From NCBI RefSeq assembly GCF_900106695.1, contig NZ_FNMZ01000005.1, positions 124,001 to 188,000 of the forward strand: a DNA stretch of 64,000 bases, written 5' to 3'. Position numbers and translations under genes: made by a program. Shown one piece after another: positions 7,655 through 15,661 of this stretch; the stretch's first letter is position 1; each line of letters opens with the position of its first letter. Source of the DNA: Albimonas donghaensis. GTDB taxonomy: Bacteria; Pseudomonadota; Alphaproteobacteria; Rhodobacterales; Rhodobacteraceae. The notes beneath the pieces were generated by a model. That model ran no database searches. It saw only the letters and a program-made list of their open reading frames with translations, and was not told where the DNA came from.

Positions 7655-9409
7655 ATGTCCCGCGAAATGACCGGCGCCCAGATCGTCGTCCAGGCCCTGA
7701 AAGACCAGGGTGTGGACACCGTGTTCGGCTATCCCGGCGGCGCGGTGCTTCCGATCTATGACGAGCTGTTCAAGCAGAACGACATCCGCCACATCCTGGT
7801 CCGGCACGAGCAGGGCGCGACCCATGCCGCGGAGGGCTACGCGCGCTCCACCGGCAAGCCGGGCGTCGTGCTCGTCACCTCCGGCCCGGGCGCGACCAAC
7901 GCCGTCACCGGCATGGCCGACGCGCTGCTGGATTCGATCCCGATGATCGTCCTGACCGGCCAGGTCCCCACCTTCCTGATCGGCTCCGACGCGTTCCAGG
8001 AGGCGGACACCATCGGCATCACCCGCCCCTGCACCAAGCATAACTGGCTGGTGAAGGAGACCGACCAGCTCTCCGACGTCCTGCACCAGGCCTTCTTCGT
8101 CGCCACCAACGGCCGCCCCGGCCCGGTGCTGATCGACATTCCCAAGGACGTGCAGTTCGCCACCGGGACCTATCGCGGCCCCGAGGACGCCCCCGCCCTG
8201 CCCTACCGCCCCCGCACCGAGGGCGACGCCGACATGATCGAAGCCGCGGTCGAGATGATCGAGACCGCGGAGCGGCCGATCCTCTACACCGGCGGCGGCG
8301 TCATCAACTCGGGCGACGAGGCCACCCGCCTGCTGCGCGAGCTGGCCGAGGCCACCGGCTTCCCGGTCACCTCCACGCTGATGGGGCTGGGCGCCTACCC
8401 GGCCTCGGGCGAGGCCTGGCTGGGCATGCTCGGCATGCACGGCATGTATGAAGCCAACATGGCCATGCATGACTGCGACGCGATGTTCTGCATCGGCGCC
8501 CGCTTCGACGACCGCATCACGGGCCGGCTGGACGCGTTCTCGCCCGGCTCGAAGAAGGTGCATATCGACATCGACCCGAGCTCGATCAACAAGAACGTCA
8601 TGGTCGACGTGCCGATCATCGGCGACGTGGCCTGCGTGCTGGCCGCGATCCTGGAGCGGTGGAAGGCCCGCGGCAGCAAGCTGAAGCGCGACCGGCTGAC
8701 CGGCTGGTGGACCCAGATCGACGCCTGGCGCGCGATCAAGTGCCTGACCTACAAGGGCTCCGAGACCGTCATCAAGCCCCAGTACGCGCTGGAGCGGCTG
8801 GAGGCCCTGACCCGCGACCACGACCGCTACATCACCACCGAGGTCGGCCAGCACCAGATGTGGGCCGCGCAGTTCCTGCATTTCCAGGAGCCCAAGCGCT
8901 GGATGACCTCCGGCGGGCTGGGCACCATGGGCTACGGCGTCCCCGCCTCGGTCGGCGTGCAGATCGCGCATCCCGACGCGCTGGTGATCAACGTGGCGGG
9001 CGAGGCGTCCTTCATGATGACCATGCAGGAGCTGTCGACCGCCGTGCAGTATCGCGCCCCGGTCAAGCAGTTCATCCTCAACAACGAGCGTCTGGGCATG
9101 GTCCGCCAGTGGCAGCAGCTGCTGCACGGGGAGCGCTATTCCCACACCTATTCGGAGGCGCTTCCGGACTTCGTGAAGATGGCCGAGGCCTTCGGCGCCA
9201 AGGGCATCCGCTGCGAGAACCCCGCCGATCTCGACGAGGCGATCCGGGAGATGCTGGCCTATGACGGCCCGGTGATCTTCGACTGCATGGTGGAGAAGCA
9301 CGAGAACTGCTTCCCCATGATCCCCTCGGGCAAGGCGCATAACGAGATGCTGCTGGGCGAGGCTTCGACCGAAGGCGCGATCGACGCCGGCGGCGGCATG
9401 CTGGTCTGA
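7655..9409 (+). CDS. ilvB: Acetolactate synthase large subunit
   Basis: A 584-residue ThDP- and FAD-dependent catalytic subunit of acetohydroxyacid synthase, the first common step of valine, leucine and isoleucine synthesis. The catalytic glutamate that activates ThDP is E52 in RHEQGATHAAEGYAR. The central domain and C-terminal pyrophosphate-binding domain are complete (EVGQHQMWAAQF; ILNNERLGMVRQWQ). The GDGS start of the ThDP motif is GEAS here (NVAGEASFMMT), a variant known among alphaproteobacterial enzymes. ATG at 7655 follows GAGGAAG and gives family length; the frame is open a little further upstream through the terminator. First enzyme gene of an attenuated operon with the small membrane ORF and ilvN. 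Confidence 0.96.
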   Translation: MSREMTGAQIVVQALKDQGVDTVFGYPGGAVLPIYDELFKQNDIRHILVRHEQGATHAAEGYARSTGKPGVVLVTSGPGATNAVTGMADALLDSIPMIVLTGQVPTFLIGSDAFQEADTIGITRPCTKHNWLVKETDQLSDVLHQAFFVATNGRPGPVLIDIPKDVQFATGTYRGPEDAPALPYRPRTEGDADMIEAAVEMIETAERPILYTGGGVINSGDEATRLLRELAEATGFPVTSTLMGLGAYPASGEAWLGMLGMHGMYEANMAMHDCDAMFCIGARFDDRITGRLDAFSPGSKKVHIDIDPSSINKNVMVDVPIIGDVACVLAAILERWKARGSKLKRDRLTGWWTQIDAWRAIKCLTYKGSETVIKPQYALERLEALTRDHDRYITTEVGQHQMWAAQFLHFQEPKRWMTSGGLGTMGYGVPASVGVQIAHPDALVINVAGEASFMMTMQELSTAVQYRAPVKQFILNNERLGMVRQWQQLLHGERYSHTYSEALPDFVKMAEAFGAKGIRCENPADLDEAIREMLAYDGPVIFDCMVEKHENCFPMIPSGKAHNEMLLGEASTEGAIDAGGGMLV

Positions 9410-9413
9410 ACCG

Positions 9414-9725
9414 GTGACCTTTTTCATTCAAATAATCGGAGGCCTGGTCGGGATACTGGTGTTCCAGTATCCCCTCTATCTCCTGCTCCGCAGGATCGGC
9501 GACACAGCCCTGCGCACCTACGCCGCGGTTTTCATCGTGATGATGGCGGGAGGGCTGCTCTCCGGCCTCGGCGCAGGCTTCGGCAGCTTCGCGATGCGGC
9601 TGGAGCATCTGTCGATCAGCCACGTGATCTTTCAGATGCCGGGCGCCTTCCTCGCCATGGGAATCCTTCTTGTCTTTCGTCGGCGCCCCTCGGGCTTGGC
9701 CCTCGATCCGGATACACAATCATGA
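9414..9725 (+). CDS. Small membrane protein between ilvB and ilvN
   Basis: A 103-residue protein starting at GTG, 4 bases after the ilvB stop. Its own stop overlaps the ilvN start (ATGA at 9722-9725), so it is a true cistron of the ilv operon. It has three hydrophobic segments (about 2-25 beginning TFFIQIIGGLVG, about 36-58 with FIVMMAGGLLSGLGAG, about 70-88 with HVIFQMPGAFLAMGILLVF) and a short polar tail. No enzyme motif is seen. Its codon use is less GC-biased than that of ilvB. A role in membrane attachment of the enzyme or in transport is possible but is speculation. I do not recognise the family. Confidence 0.8.
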   Translation: MTFFIQIIGGLVGILVFQYPLYLLLRRIGDTALRTYAAVFIVMMAGGLLSGLGAGFGSFAMRLEHLSISHVIFQMPGAFLAMGILLVFRRRPSGLALDPDTQS

Positions 9726-10291
9726 ACGCGCTCAACATTCCCCAGGGCTCCACCGCCCATTCCGCCTATTCGCTCCGCTCCTCGCTGGCCGAGGGCGAGG
9801 AGCGCCGCACGCTCGCCGTGCTCGTGGTCAACGAGGCCGGCGTGCTGGCCCGCGTCATCGGCCTGTTCTCGGGCCGCGGCTACAATATCGAGAGCCTGAC
9901 CGTGGCCGAGACCGACCATGTCTCGCGCCGCTCCCGCATCACGGTGGTCACCACCGGCACGCCGGCGGTGATCGCCCAGATCAAGGCGCAGCTTTCGCGC
10001 ATGGTCGTGGTCATCGACGTGCATGACCTGACCACCGAAGGCCCGTCGGTGGAGCGGGAGCTGGCCCTGATCAAGGTCGCCGCGACCGGCGAAGCGCGGG
10101 TGGAATCGCTGCGTCTGGCCGACGTGTTCCGGGCGCGCGTCGTCGACACGACCCTGCGCAGCTTCGTGTTCGAACTGACCGGCCCCTCCGACAAGATCGA
10201 CGCGTTCGTGGAGCTGATGGCCCCGCTCGGCCTCGTCGACGTCTCCCGCACCGGCGTCGCCGCCATCAAGCGCGGCCCCGAAGGCATGTGA
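9722..10291 (+). CDS. ilvN: Acetolactate synthase small (regulatory) subunit
   Basis: A 189-residue regulatory subunit that activates IlvB and confers valine feedback inhibition. The N-terminal ACT domain (about 30-105) begins RRTLAVLVVNEAGVLARVIGLF and has the GYNIESLTVAETD segment that binds the effector. The C-terminal domain runs from about 110 (ELALIKVAA) to 180. Length is slightly above the usual 160-175 because of an N-terminal extension rich in Ser and Ala. It overlaps the preceding membrane-protein gene by 4 bases and is followed by a strong hairpin at 10327-10359 that probably ends the operon. Confidence 0.95.
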   Translation: MNALNIPQGSTAHSAYSLRSSLAEGEERRTLAVLVVNEAGVLARVIGLFSGRGYNIESLTVAETDHVSRRSRITVVTTGTPAVIAQIKAQLSRMVVVIDVHDLTTEGPSVERELALIKVAATGEARVESLRLADVFRARVVDTTLRSFVFELTGPSDKIDAFVELMAPLGLVDVSRTGVAAIKRGPEGM

Positions 10292-10326
10292 GCCGCGCGC
10301 CCCTCGGGGGCCGGCCGCCGCGTCCC

Positions 10327-10359
10327 GCCGCCCCCGCGCCCGCCCGGCGCGGGGGCGGC
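10327..10359 (+). terminator. Strong hairpin after ilvN
   Basis: A perfect 14-bp stem (10327-10340 with 10346-10359) and 5-base loop begin 36 bases after the ilvN stop. No long T-run follows, so it may be a Rho-assisted or processing hairpin. The next 60 bases contain three near-copies of TGCGTTC. Confidence 0.6.
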
Positions 10360-10471
10360 TTGCGTTCAGACCCATCCTGCGTTCGGGCCAACCTTGAGTT
10401 GGGGCCAGCCTTGCGTTCGGGGCCCTCTCGGGCTTTGCTCCGCCTCCTGACAGGGCGGGGAGGACAGGGCC

Positions 10472-11209
10472 ATGACGGGAACCATCGTGATCACCGGAGC
10501 GGGCTCGGGCATCGGGCGGGCGACGGCGCGCCGCTTTCTCGGAGCCGGCTGGAACGTGGCGCTGGCCGGACGCCGGGCCGAGGCGCTGGAGGAAACCGCG
10601 GAGGGCCATCCCGCGGCGCTCCCCGTCGCCACCGACGTGGCCGACCCGGCCTCGGTCGAGGCGCTCTTCGCCGCCACGCTGGCTCGCTTCGGACGGGTGG
10701 ACGCGCTGTTCAACAACGCCGGCCGCGGCTCTCCCCCCATGCCCATCGACGAGATGCCGCTGGACGACTGGTTCGGCGTGCTGGCGGCGAACCTGACCGG
10801 CTCGGTGCTCTGCGCGCGGGCGGCCTTCGGGGCTATGCGCGCGCAGGACCCGCAGGGGGGGCGGATCATCAACAACGGCTCGATCTCCGCCCAGGCGCCG
10901 CGGCCGGGCTCGGTTCCCTACACCACCACCAAGCACGCGATCACCGGGCTGACCAAGACGCTGAGCCTCGACGGCCGCCCCTTCGACATCGCCTGCTGCC
11001 AGATCGACATCGGCAACGCCGCCTCCGAGATGACCCAGCGCATGGCCAGGGGCGTGCCGCAGGCCGACGGCTCCGTGCGCCCCGAGCCGCTGATGGACGT
11101 GGGCGTGGTGGCCGACACGGTGCTCAACATGGCCTCGCTGCCGCTGAGCGCGAACATGCAGTTCGTGACGGTGATGGCCACCAAGATGCCGCTGGTCGGG
11201 CGCGGCTGA
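10472..11209 (+). CDS. SDR-family oxidoreductase
   Basis: A 245-residue classical short-chain dehydrogenase/reductase. The cofactor site is TGAGSGIG (8-15), with R34-R35 after the second strand suggesting NADP(H). NNAG is at 81-84. The catalytic triad is Ser near 137-139, Y150 and K154 (YTTTK). A GGGGAGGACAGG ribosome-binding site precedes the ATG. It is a single gene on the plus strand, facing the minus-strand potI. The 215-base convergent gap holds a small ACGCCCC/GGGGCGT hairpin at 11393-11409. Substrate unknown. Confidence 0.85.
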   Translation: MTGTIVITGAGSGIGRATARRFLGAGWNVALAGRRAEALEETAEGHPAALPVATDVADPASVEALFAATLARFGRVDALFNNAGRGSPPMPIDEMPLDDWFGVLAANLTGSVLCARAAFGAMRAQDPQGGRIINNGSISAQAPRPGSVPYTTTKHAITGLTKTLSLDGRPFDIACCQIDIGNAASEMTQRMARGVPQADGSVRPEPLMDVGVVADTVLNMASLPLSANMQFVTVMATKMPLVGRG

Positions 11210-11424
11210 ACGGTCGCGAAGCCGCGCGTCCCGCGCCCGCCAGGCCGCCCCGTTCCGCCCGCGCGGCCCGTCGCCGGCGCCGCCCATGGCACGGGTCTCC
11301 CCCCGCCATGGCGGCTCGCAGGGTTTCGCACGGCCTGGCCATTCCGGCGCCGTCCCTGAACCCGAAGGCCGCTTGCGGCCGGAGACATGGGAACGCCCCG
11401 CAGGGGCGTCGCCGGATCGGCCGT

Positions 11425-12222
11425 TCAGCCCTTGCCGGCCCGCGCCATCCGCCACGCCGCCAGCCCCACGCAGATCGCCACCAGCACGATCATCAGGGTG
11501 GCCAGCGCGTTGATCTCCGGCGTCACGCCCAGCCGGACCTTGGAGAACACCACCATCGGCAGCGTGCTCGCCCCCGGCCCGCTCACGAAGCTCGCGATCA
11601 CCAGGTCGTCCAGCGACAGGGTGAAACTCAGCAGCCAGCCGGACACCAGCGCCGGGGTCAGCGCCGGCAGGGTCACGTCGAAGAACACCCGGGGCTGGCG
11701 GGCACCGAGATCCATCGCCGCCTCCTCCACCGAAACGTCCAGATCCGCCAGCCGCGCCTGCACGATCACCGCCACGAAGGCCATGCAGAACGTGGCGTGG
11801 GCGATGACGATGGTGTCGATCCCCCGCTCCGCCGGCCAGCCCAGCAGCGCCTCCATCGAGATGAAGAGCAGCAGCAGCGACAGGCCCGTCACCACCTCCG
11901 GCATCACGATCGGCGCCGTCGCCATGCCCGACAGCAACAGCCGGAAGCGGAACCGCCCGAAACGGGTCATGGCGTAGCCGATCAGGGTGCCGAACACCGT
12001 CCCGATGCTCGCCGCCATCGCCGCCACCTTCAGGCTCACCCAGGCCGCGGTCAGGATCTGGTCGTTGGCCAGAAGCTCGCCATACCACTGCACCGACCAG
12101 CCGCCCCAGACCGAGGCCAGCTTGGAGGCGTTGAACGAGTAGATCACCATGATCGCCAGCGGCACGTAGAGCAGCGCGAAGCCGATCCCCGCCCCCACCA
12201 GCAATGGCCAGCCGCGTTTCAT
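11425..12222 (-). CDS. potI: Polyamine ABC transporter permease (PotI-like)
   Basis: A 265-residue inner-membrane permease of the putrescine/spermidine importer with about six transmembrane helices. The coupling loop near residues 160-185 (EEAAMDLGARQPRVFFDVTLP) is the EAA motif that contacts the ATPase. The opening YSFNASKLASVWGGWSVQWYGELLAN is typical of PotC/PotI. It is the last gene of potFGHI and starts 7 bases after the potH stop. PotI pairs with PotH to form the membrane channel. Confidence 0.92.
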   Translation of the reverse strand: MKRGWPLLVGAGIGFALLYVPLAIMVIYSFNASKLASVWGGWSVQWYGELLANDQILTAAWVSLKVAAMAASIGTVFGTLIGYAMTRFGRFRFRLLLSGMATAPIVMPEVVTGLSLLLLFISMEALLGWPAERGIDTIVIAHATFCMAFVAVIVQARLADLDVSVEEAAMDLGARQPRVFFDVTLPALTPALVSGWLLSFTLSLDDLVIASFVSGPGASTLPMVVFSKVRLGVTPEINALATLMIVLVAICVGLAAWRMARAGKG

Positions 12223-12229
12223 CGCGCCC

Positions 12230-13099
12230 TCACTCCTTCGCGCCCAGCGCGTTGCGCACGAACATGATCGGCGCCACCAGCAGCGCCAGCATGGCGATCG
12301 CCACGGCGGAGGCCAACGGCCAGTCGCGGTTGTTGAAGAACTCGGTCCACAGCACCTTGCCGATCATCAGCTGATCCGGGCCGCCCAGCAGCGCCGGGAT
12401 CACGAACTCGCCCACCGCCGGAATGAACACCAGCAGCGACCCCGCCAGGATCCCCGGCGCCGACAGCGGCAGGGTCACGGTCAGGAACGCCTTCCAGGGC
12501 TTCGCGCCGAGGTCATGGGCGGCCTCCAGCAGGCTTTCGTCCAGCTTCTCCAGCGTGGAGTAGAGCGGCAGGATCATCAGCGGCAGATACCCGGTCACGA
12601 TCCCCGCATAGACCGCGAAATCGGTCTGCATCATGGTGATCGGCCCGATCCCCGCCAGCGCCAGCGCCGAGTTGATGAAGCCGGTGGGGCTCATCAACCC
12701 GATCAGCGCATACATGCGCAGCAGGAAACTGGTCCAGAACGGCAGGATCACCAGCATCAGCAGCAGATTGCGATATTTCGAGCGCGCGATCAGCAGCGCC
12801 ATCGGATAGGCGATCACCAGGCAGATCAGGGTGGAGACGAAAGCCACCCGGATCGAGTTCAGGTAGGCGTCGATATAGAGGTCGTCCTCGACCAGGAACG
12901 TGTAGTTCCCGAGGTTCAGCGTGACGGTCAGCAGCCCGTCCGCCCAGTCCAGCAGCTCCGAGAAGGGCGGCCGCGCGATCACCGCCTCGGCGAAGCTGAC
13001 CCGCAGCACCACCAGGAAGGGCATCAGGAAGAACAGGCCCAGCCACAGCACCGGCGCGGCCACGACCAGCGCCCGGCCCCGGCGCCACAGCCAGGTCAT
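12230..13099 (-). CDS. potH: Polyamine ABC transporter permease (PotH-like)
   Basis: A 289-residue inner-membrane permease, the partner of PotI. It has an N-terminal helix (VVAAPVLWLGLFFLMPFLVVL) and five further helices. The EAA coupling loop is LLEAAHDLGAKPWKAFLTVTLP. An early acidic periplasmic stretch includes NYTFLVEDDLYIDAYLNS, as in PotB/PotH. The stop of potG is 64 bases upstream and the start of potI is 7 bases downstream. The substrate is inferred from the binding protein PotF encoded at the head of the operon. Confidence 0.92.
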   Translation of the reverse strand: MTWLWRRGRALVVAAPVLWLGLFFLMPFLVVLRVSFAEAVIARPPFSELLDWADGLLTVTLNLGNYTFLVEDDLYIDAYLNSIRVAFVSTLICLVIAYPMALLIARSKYRNLLLMLVILPFWTSFLLRMYALIGLMSPTGFINSALALAGIGPITMMQTDFAVYAGIVTGYLPLMILPLYSTLEKLDESLLEAAHDLGAKPWKAFLTVTLPLSAPGILAGSLLVFIPAVGEFVIPALLGGPDQLMIGKVLWTEFFNNRDWPLASAVAIAMLALLVAPIMFVRNALGAKE

Positions 13100-13163
13100 G
13101 CCGGGCCTCCCCGCGCCGGCCGCCGGTCCGGGCCCGGGCCCGGAATATGACGTCCCGCGCGGC

Positions 13164-14315
13164 TCACGAGGTCAGCGCCACGCCGGCGTCCCCGGCCCAG
13201 GAGATCCAGACCGTCTCCTCCCAGGTCGGCGCCGCGTCGTCATGCCGTTCGCGATTGGCCAGCGTCGCCCGCACCCGCTGCCCCGAGGGCAGGACCACCC
13301 GGTAATGGGTCAGCCCGCCGATATAGGCGATGTCCTCGACCACGCCCTGCGCCATGCCGCCGACAGTCTCGCCCAGCACGCCCGTCGGCGCCTCCCGCCG
13401 CAGGACCATCTTTTCGGGGCGCACCGCGACCCAGACCGTCTGGCCCTCCTGGCACGACATGCCGTGATGGACATGGATCGCTCCGCCCAGCGCGTCCGAC
13501 GCGATGGTGACGCGGTCGGGCAGGTCCTCGGCCACCACGCCCTCGAAGATGTTCACCGAGCCGACGAAATCCGCGATGAAGCGGTTGCGCGGGAATTCGT
13601 AGAGATCGCGGGGCTTGTCCACCTGCACCAGCTTGCCCTGGTCCATGACCCCGATGCGCGATCCCAGCGTCATCGCCTCCTCCTGGTCATGGGTGACCAC
13701 GATGAAGGTGGTGCCGAGACTGTCCTGGATGTCCATCAGCTCGAACTGGGTCTCTTCGCGCAGCTTCTTGTCGAGCGCCGACAGCGGCTCGTCCAGCAGC
13801 AGCGCCTTGGGCTTCTTGGCCAGCGCCCGGGCCAGCGCCACCCGCTGCCGCTGCCCGCCCGAAAGCTGGTTAGGCTTGCGATGGCCCAGCGCCGAGAGCT
13901 TCACCAGGTCCAGCATCCGCTTCACCTGCGCCTCGATATCGGCGCGGGACATGCCGTCCTGCTTCAGCCCGTAGGCGATGTTCTTCGCCACGCTCATGTG
14001 CGGGAACAGCGCGTAGGACTGGAACATCATGTTGACCGGCCGGTCCCAGGGCGGGACCGAGGTCATGTCCTGGCCGTCGATCTCGATGCGGCCCGCGTCC
14101 GGGGTCTCGAACCCCGCCAGCATCCGCAGCAGGGTCGACTTGCCGGACCCCGAGCCGCCGAGGAGGCAGAAGATCTCCCCCTCGGCGACGTCGAGCGACA
14201 CCTGGTCGACCGCCCGGAAGCCGTCGAAGGTCTTCACCACATCCTCGATGCGGATGAAGGCCCGATCCGACTTCGGGGCGGATGTCGGGGCGCGCTGCGC
14301 GGCGGGTGCGGTCAC
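13164..14315 (-). CDS. potG: Polyamine ABC transporter ATPase (PotG-like)
   Basis: A 383-residue ATPase that powers PotH/PotI. It carries Walker A GGSGSGKST (slightly unusual first Gly pair), the Q-loop in MMFQSYALFPHM, signature LSGGQRQR, Walker B ALLLDEPLSALD and switch VTHDQEEAM, then a C-terminal TOBE domain from about residue 300. The start is GTG at 14315, 14 bases after the potF stop and 5 bases after GGAGGAC. The frame is open upstream inside potF but without similarity. Unlike the other ABC operons in this window, no hairpin separates the binding-protein gene from the next gene. Confidence 0.93.
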   Translation of the reverse strand: MTAPAAQRAPTSAPKSDRAFIRIEDVVKTFDGFRAVDQVSLDVAEGEIFCLLGGSGSGKSTLLRMLAGFETPDAGRIEIDGQDMTSVPPWDRPVNMMFQSYALFPHMSVAKNIAYGLKQDGMSRADIEAQVKRMLDLVKLSALGHRKPNQLSGGQRQRVALARALAKKPKALLLDEPLSALDKKLREETQFELMDIQDSLGTTFIVVTHDQEEAMTLGSRIGVMDQGKLVQVDKPRDLYEFPRNRFIADFVGSVNIFEGVVAEDLPDRVTIASDALGGAIHVHHGMSCQEGQTVWVAVRPEKMVLRREAPTGVLGETVGGMAQGVVEDIAYIGGLTHYRVVLPSGQRVRATLANRERHDDAAPTWEETVWISWAGDAGVALTS

Positions 14316-14329
14316 GCCCCGTCCTCCGC

Positions 14330-15460
14330 TCAGCGGCCGGTCTTCACGGCCGTCCAGGCCCGGTTCAGCAGCCGGTCGGCCTTCGAGTCGTAGACCACCG
14401 AGGTGTAGAGCTTCTTCTTCGCCTCTTCGGTCGGGTAGATGCCCGGGTCCGAGGTGATGTCGGGGTCGACCAGCGGCGTCGCCTCGACATTGGCGTTGGC
14501 GTACCAGACGTAGTTGGTGATGTCGGCGGCGACCTGGGCGTCCATCAGGAAGTTGAGGAACTTGTGCGCGTTCTCGGGATGCGGCGCATCGGTGGGGATG
14601 GCCAGCATGTCGAACCACATCAGCGCGCCTTCCTTGGGCACGGTATAGGCGATCTCGACGCCGTTATCGGCTTCGTCGGCGCGGTCGCGGGCCTGGAACA
14701 CGTCGCCCGACCAGCCGATCGAGACGCACACGTCGCCATTGGCCAGGTCGTTGATATACTGCGAGGAATGGTAGTAGCGGACATGGGGCGCGATCTGCTT
14801 GAGCAGCGCCTCGGCCTTCTCGATGCTCTCCTTGTCCTTCGCCCCCGGATCCATGCCCAGGTAGTTCAGGGCGGCGGGGATGACCTCCACCGGCGCGTCG
14901 AGCATGGAGATCCCGCAATCGGCGAGCTTGGCGGCGTTCTCCGGATCGAAGATCAGCCCCCAGCTGTCGGTCGGCGCGTCGGCGCCCAGCGCCTCCTCGA
15001 CCTTGGCCACGTTGTAGCCGATGGCGGTGGTGCCCCACATGTAGACCACGGCGTGCTTGTTCTCGGGATCGAAGGCGGCGACCCGCTCCATGATCTCCGG
15101 GTCCATGTTGGCGATGTTGGGAAGCTTGGACTTGTCGAGTTCGCTGAACACGCCGGCCTGGATCTGCCGCGCGAGGAACGCGCCGGTGGGCACCACGATG
15201 TCATAGCCGGTGGAGCCCGCCATCAGCTTGGCTTCCAGCACCTCGTTGCTGTCGAAGACGTCGTAGGTGACCTTGATGCCGGTTTCCGCCTCGAACGTCT
15301 CGATGGTGTCCTCGGCGATGTAGTCGGACCAGTTGTAGACGTAGAGCACCGGCTCCTCGGCCGCGACCGCAGCCGCGGGGACGAGCGCCGGGGCGAAGGA
15401 GGCGGCTCCGGCCGTCAGGGCGGCCAGGAGGGCGGAATGGGTTTTCGAGGTCATGCGCAT
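14330..15460 (-). CDS. potF: Periplasmic putrescine/spermidine-binding protein (PotF-like)
   Basis: A 376-residue periplasmic binding protein that delivers polyamine to PotGHI. The N-terminal signal peptide runs to about residue 34 (AAAVAAEE). The mature protein begins LYVYNWSDYIAEDT, the characteristic PotD/PotF opening whose Trp and Ser/Asp contact the diamine. It continues with SNEVLEAKLMAG, YDIVVPTG and WSGDV, which also line the site in family structures. First gene of the potFGHI operon. An inverted repeat TTTCGC-N4-GCGAAA lies about 65-80 bases upstream of the start and may be an operator. Confidence 0.94.
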   Translation of the reverse strand: MRMTSKTHSALLAALTAGAASFAPALVPAAAVAAEEPVLYVYNWSDYIAEDTIETFEAETGIKVTYDVFDSNEVLEAKLMAGSTGYDIVVPTGAFLARQIQAGVFSELDKSKLPNIANMDPEIMERVAAFDPENKHAVVYMWGTTAIGYNVAKVEEALGADAPTDSWGLIFDPENAAKLADCGISMLDAPVEVIPAALNYLGMDPGAKDKESIEKAEALLKQIAPHVRYYHSSQYINDLANGDVCVSIGWSGDVFQARDRADEADNGVEIAYTVPKEGALMWFDMLAIPTDAPHPENAHKFLNFLMDAQVAADITNYVWYANANVEATPLVDPDITSDPGIYPTEEAKKKLYTSVVYDSKADRLLNRAWTAVKTGR

Positions 15461-15524
15461 TGGCTCCCCTGTGCGCGGCGCCCGCCCTGCGTGGCGGGCC
15501 GGTTCACCGGGAGACTAGGGGCGG

Positions 15525-15540
15525 TTTCGCAACCGCGAAA
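15525..15540 (-). promoter_or_regulatory. Inverted repeat upstream of potF, possible operator
   Basis: TTTCGC and GCGAAA flank a 4-base spacer, adjacent to an unusually A/T-rich stretch (15540-15550) in this GC-rich DNA. Its placement in the potF promoter region suggests a regulator site. No specific regulator is indicated. Confidence 0.3.
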
Positions 15541-15633
15541 GAGATAATTTTCGGCCCCGCGGACAGGCGTCCCCCGATCCCGCGGACGGGCTCGGAGGCC
15601 GCGCGCGCGAGGCGCGGCGCGGGGGGCGGCGGG

Positions 15634-15654
15634 GGCGGCGGCGGCGGCGGCGGC
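15634..15654. repeat. GGC trinucleotide tract (7 units)
   Basis: Seven GGC units in the intergenic region, only 7 bases from the stop codon of the glycosyltransferase gene. A simple-sequence tract, probably unstable. Confidence 0.85.
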
Positions 15655-15661
15655 GGGGGGC

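Noticed and set aside
9632-12088. Long minus-strand frame across ilvN and the SDR (818 codons)
   Set aside because: It is antisense to clearly conserved genes and has no family motif; stop codons are rare because of GC content.
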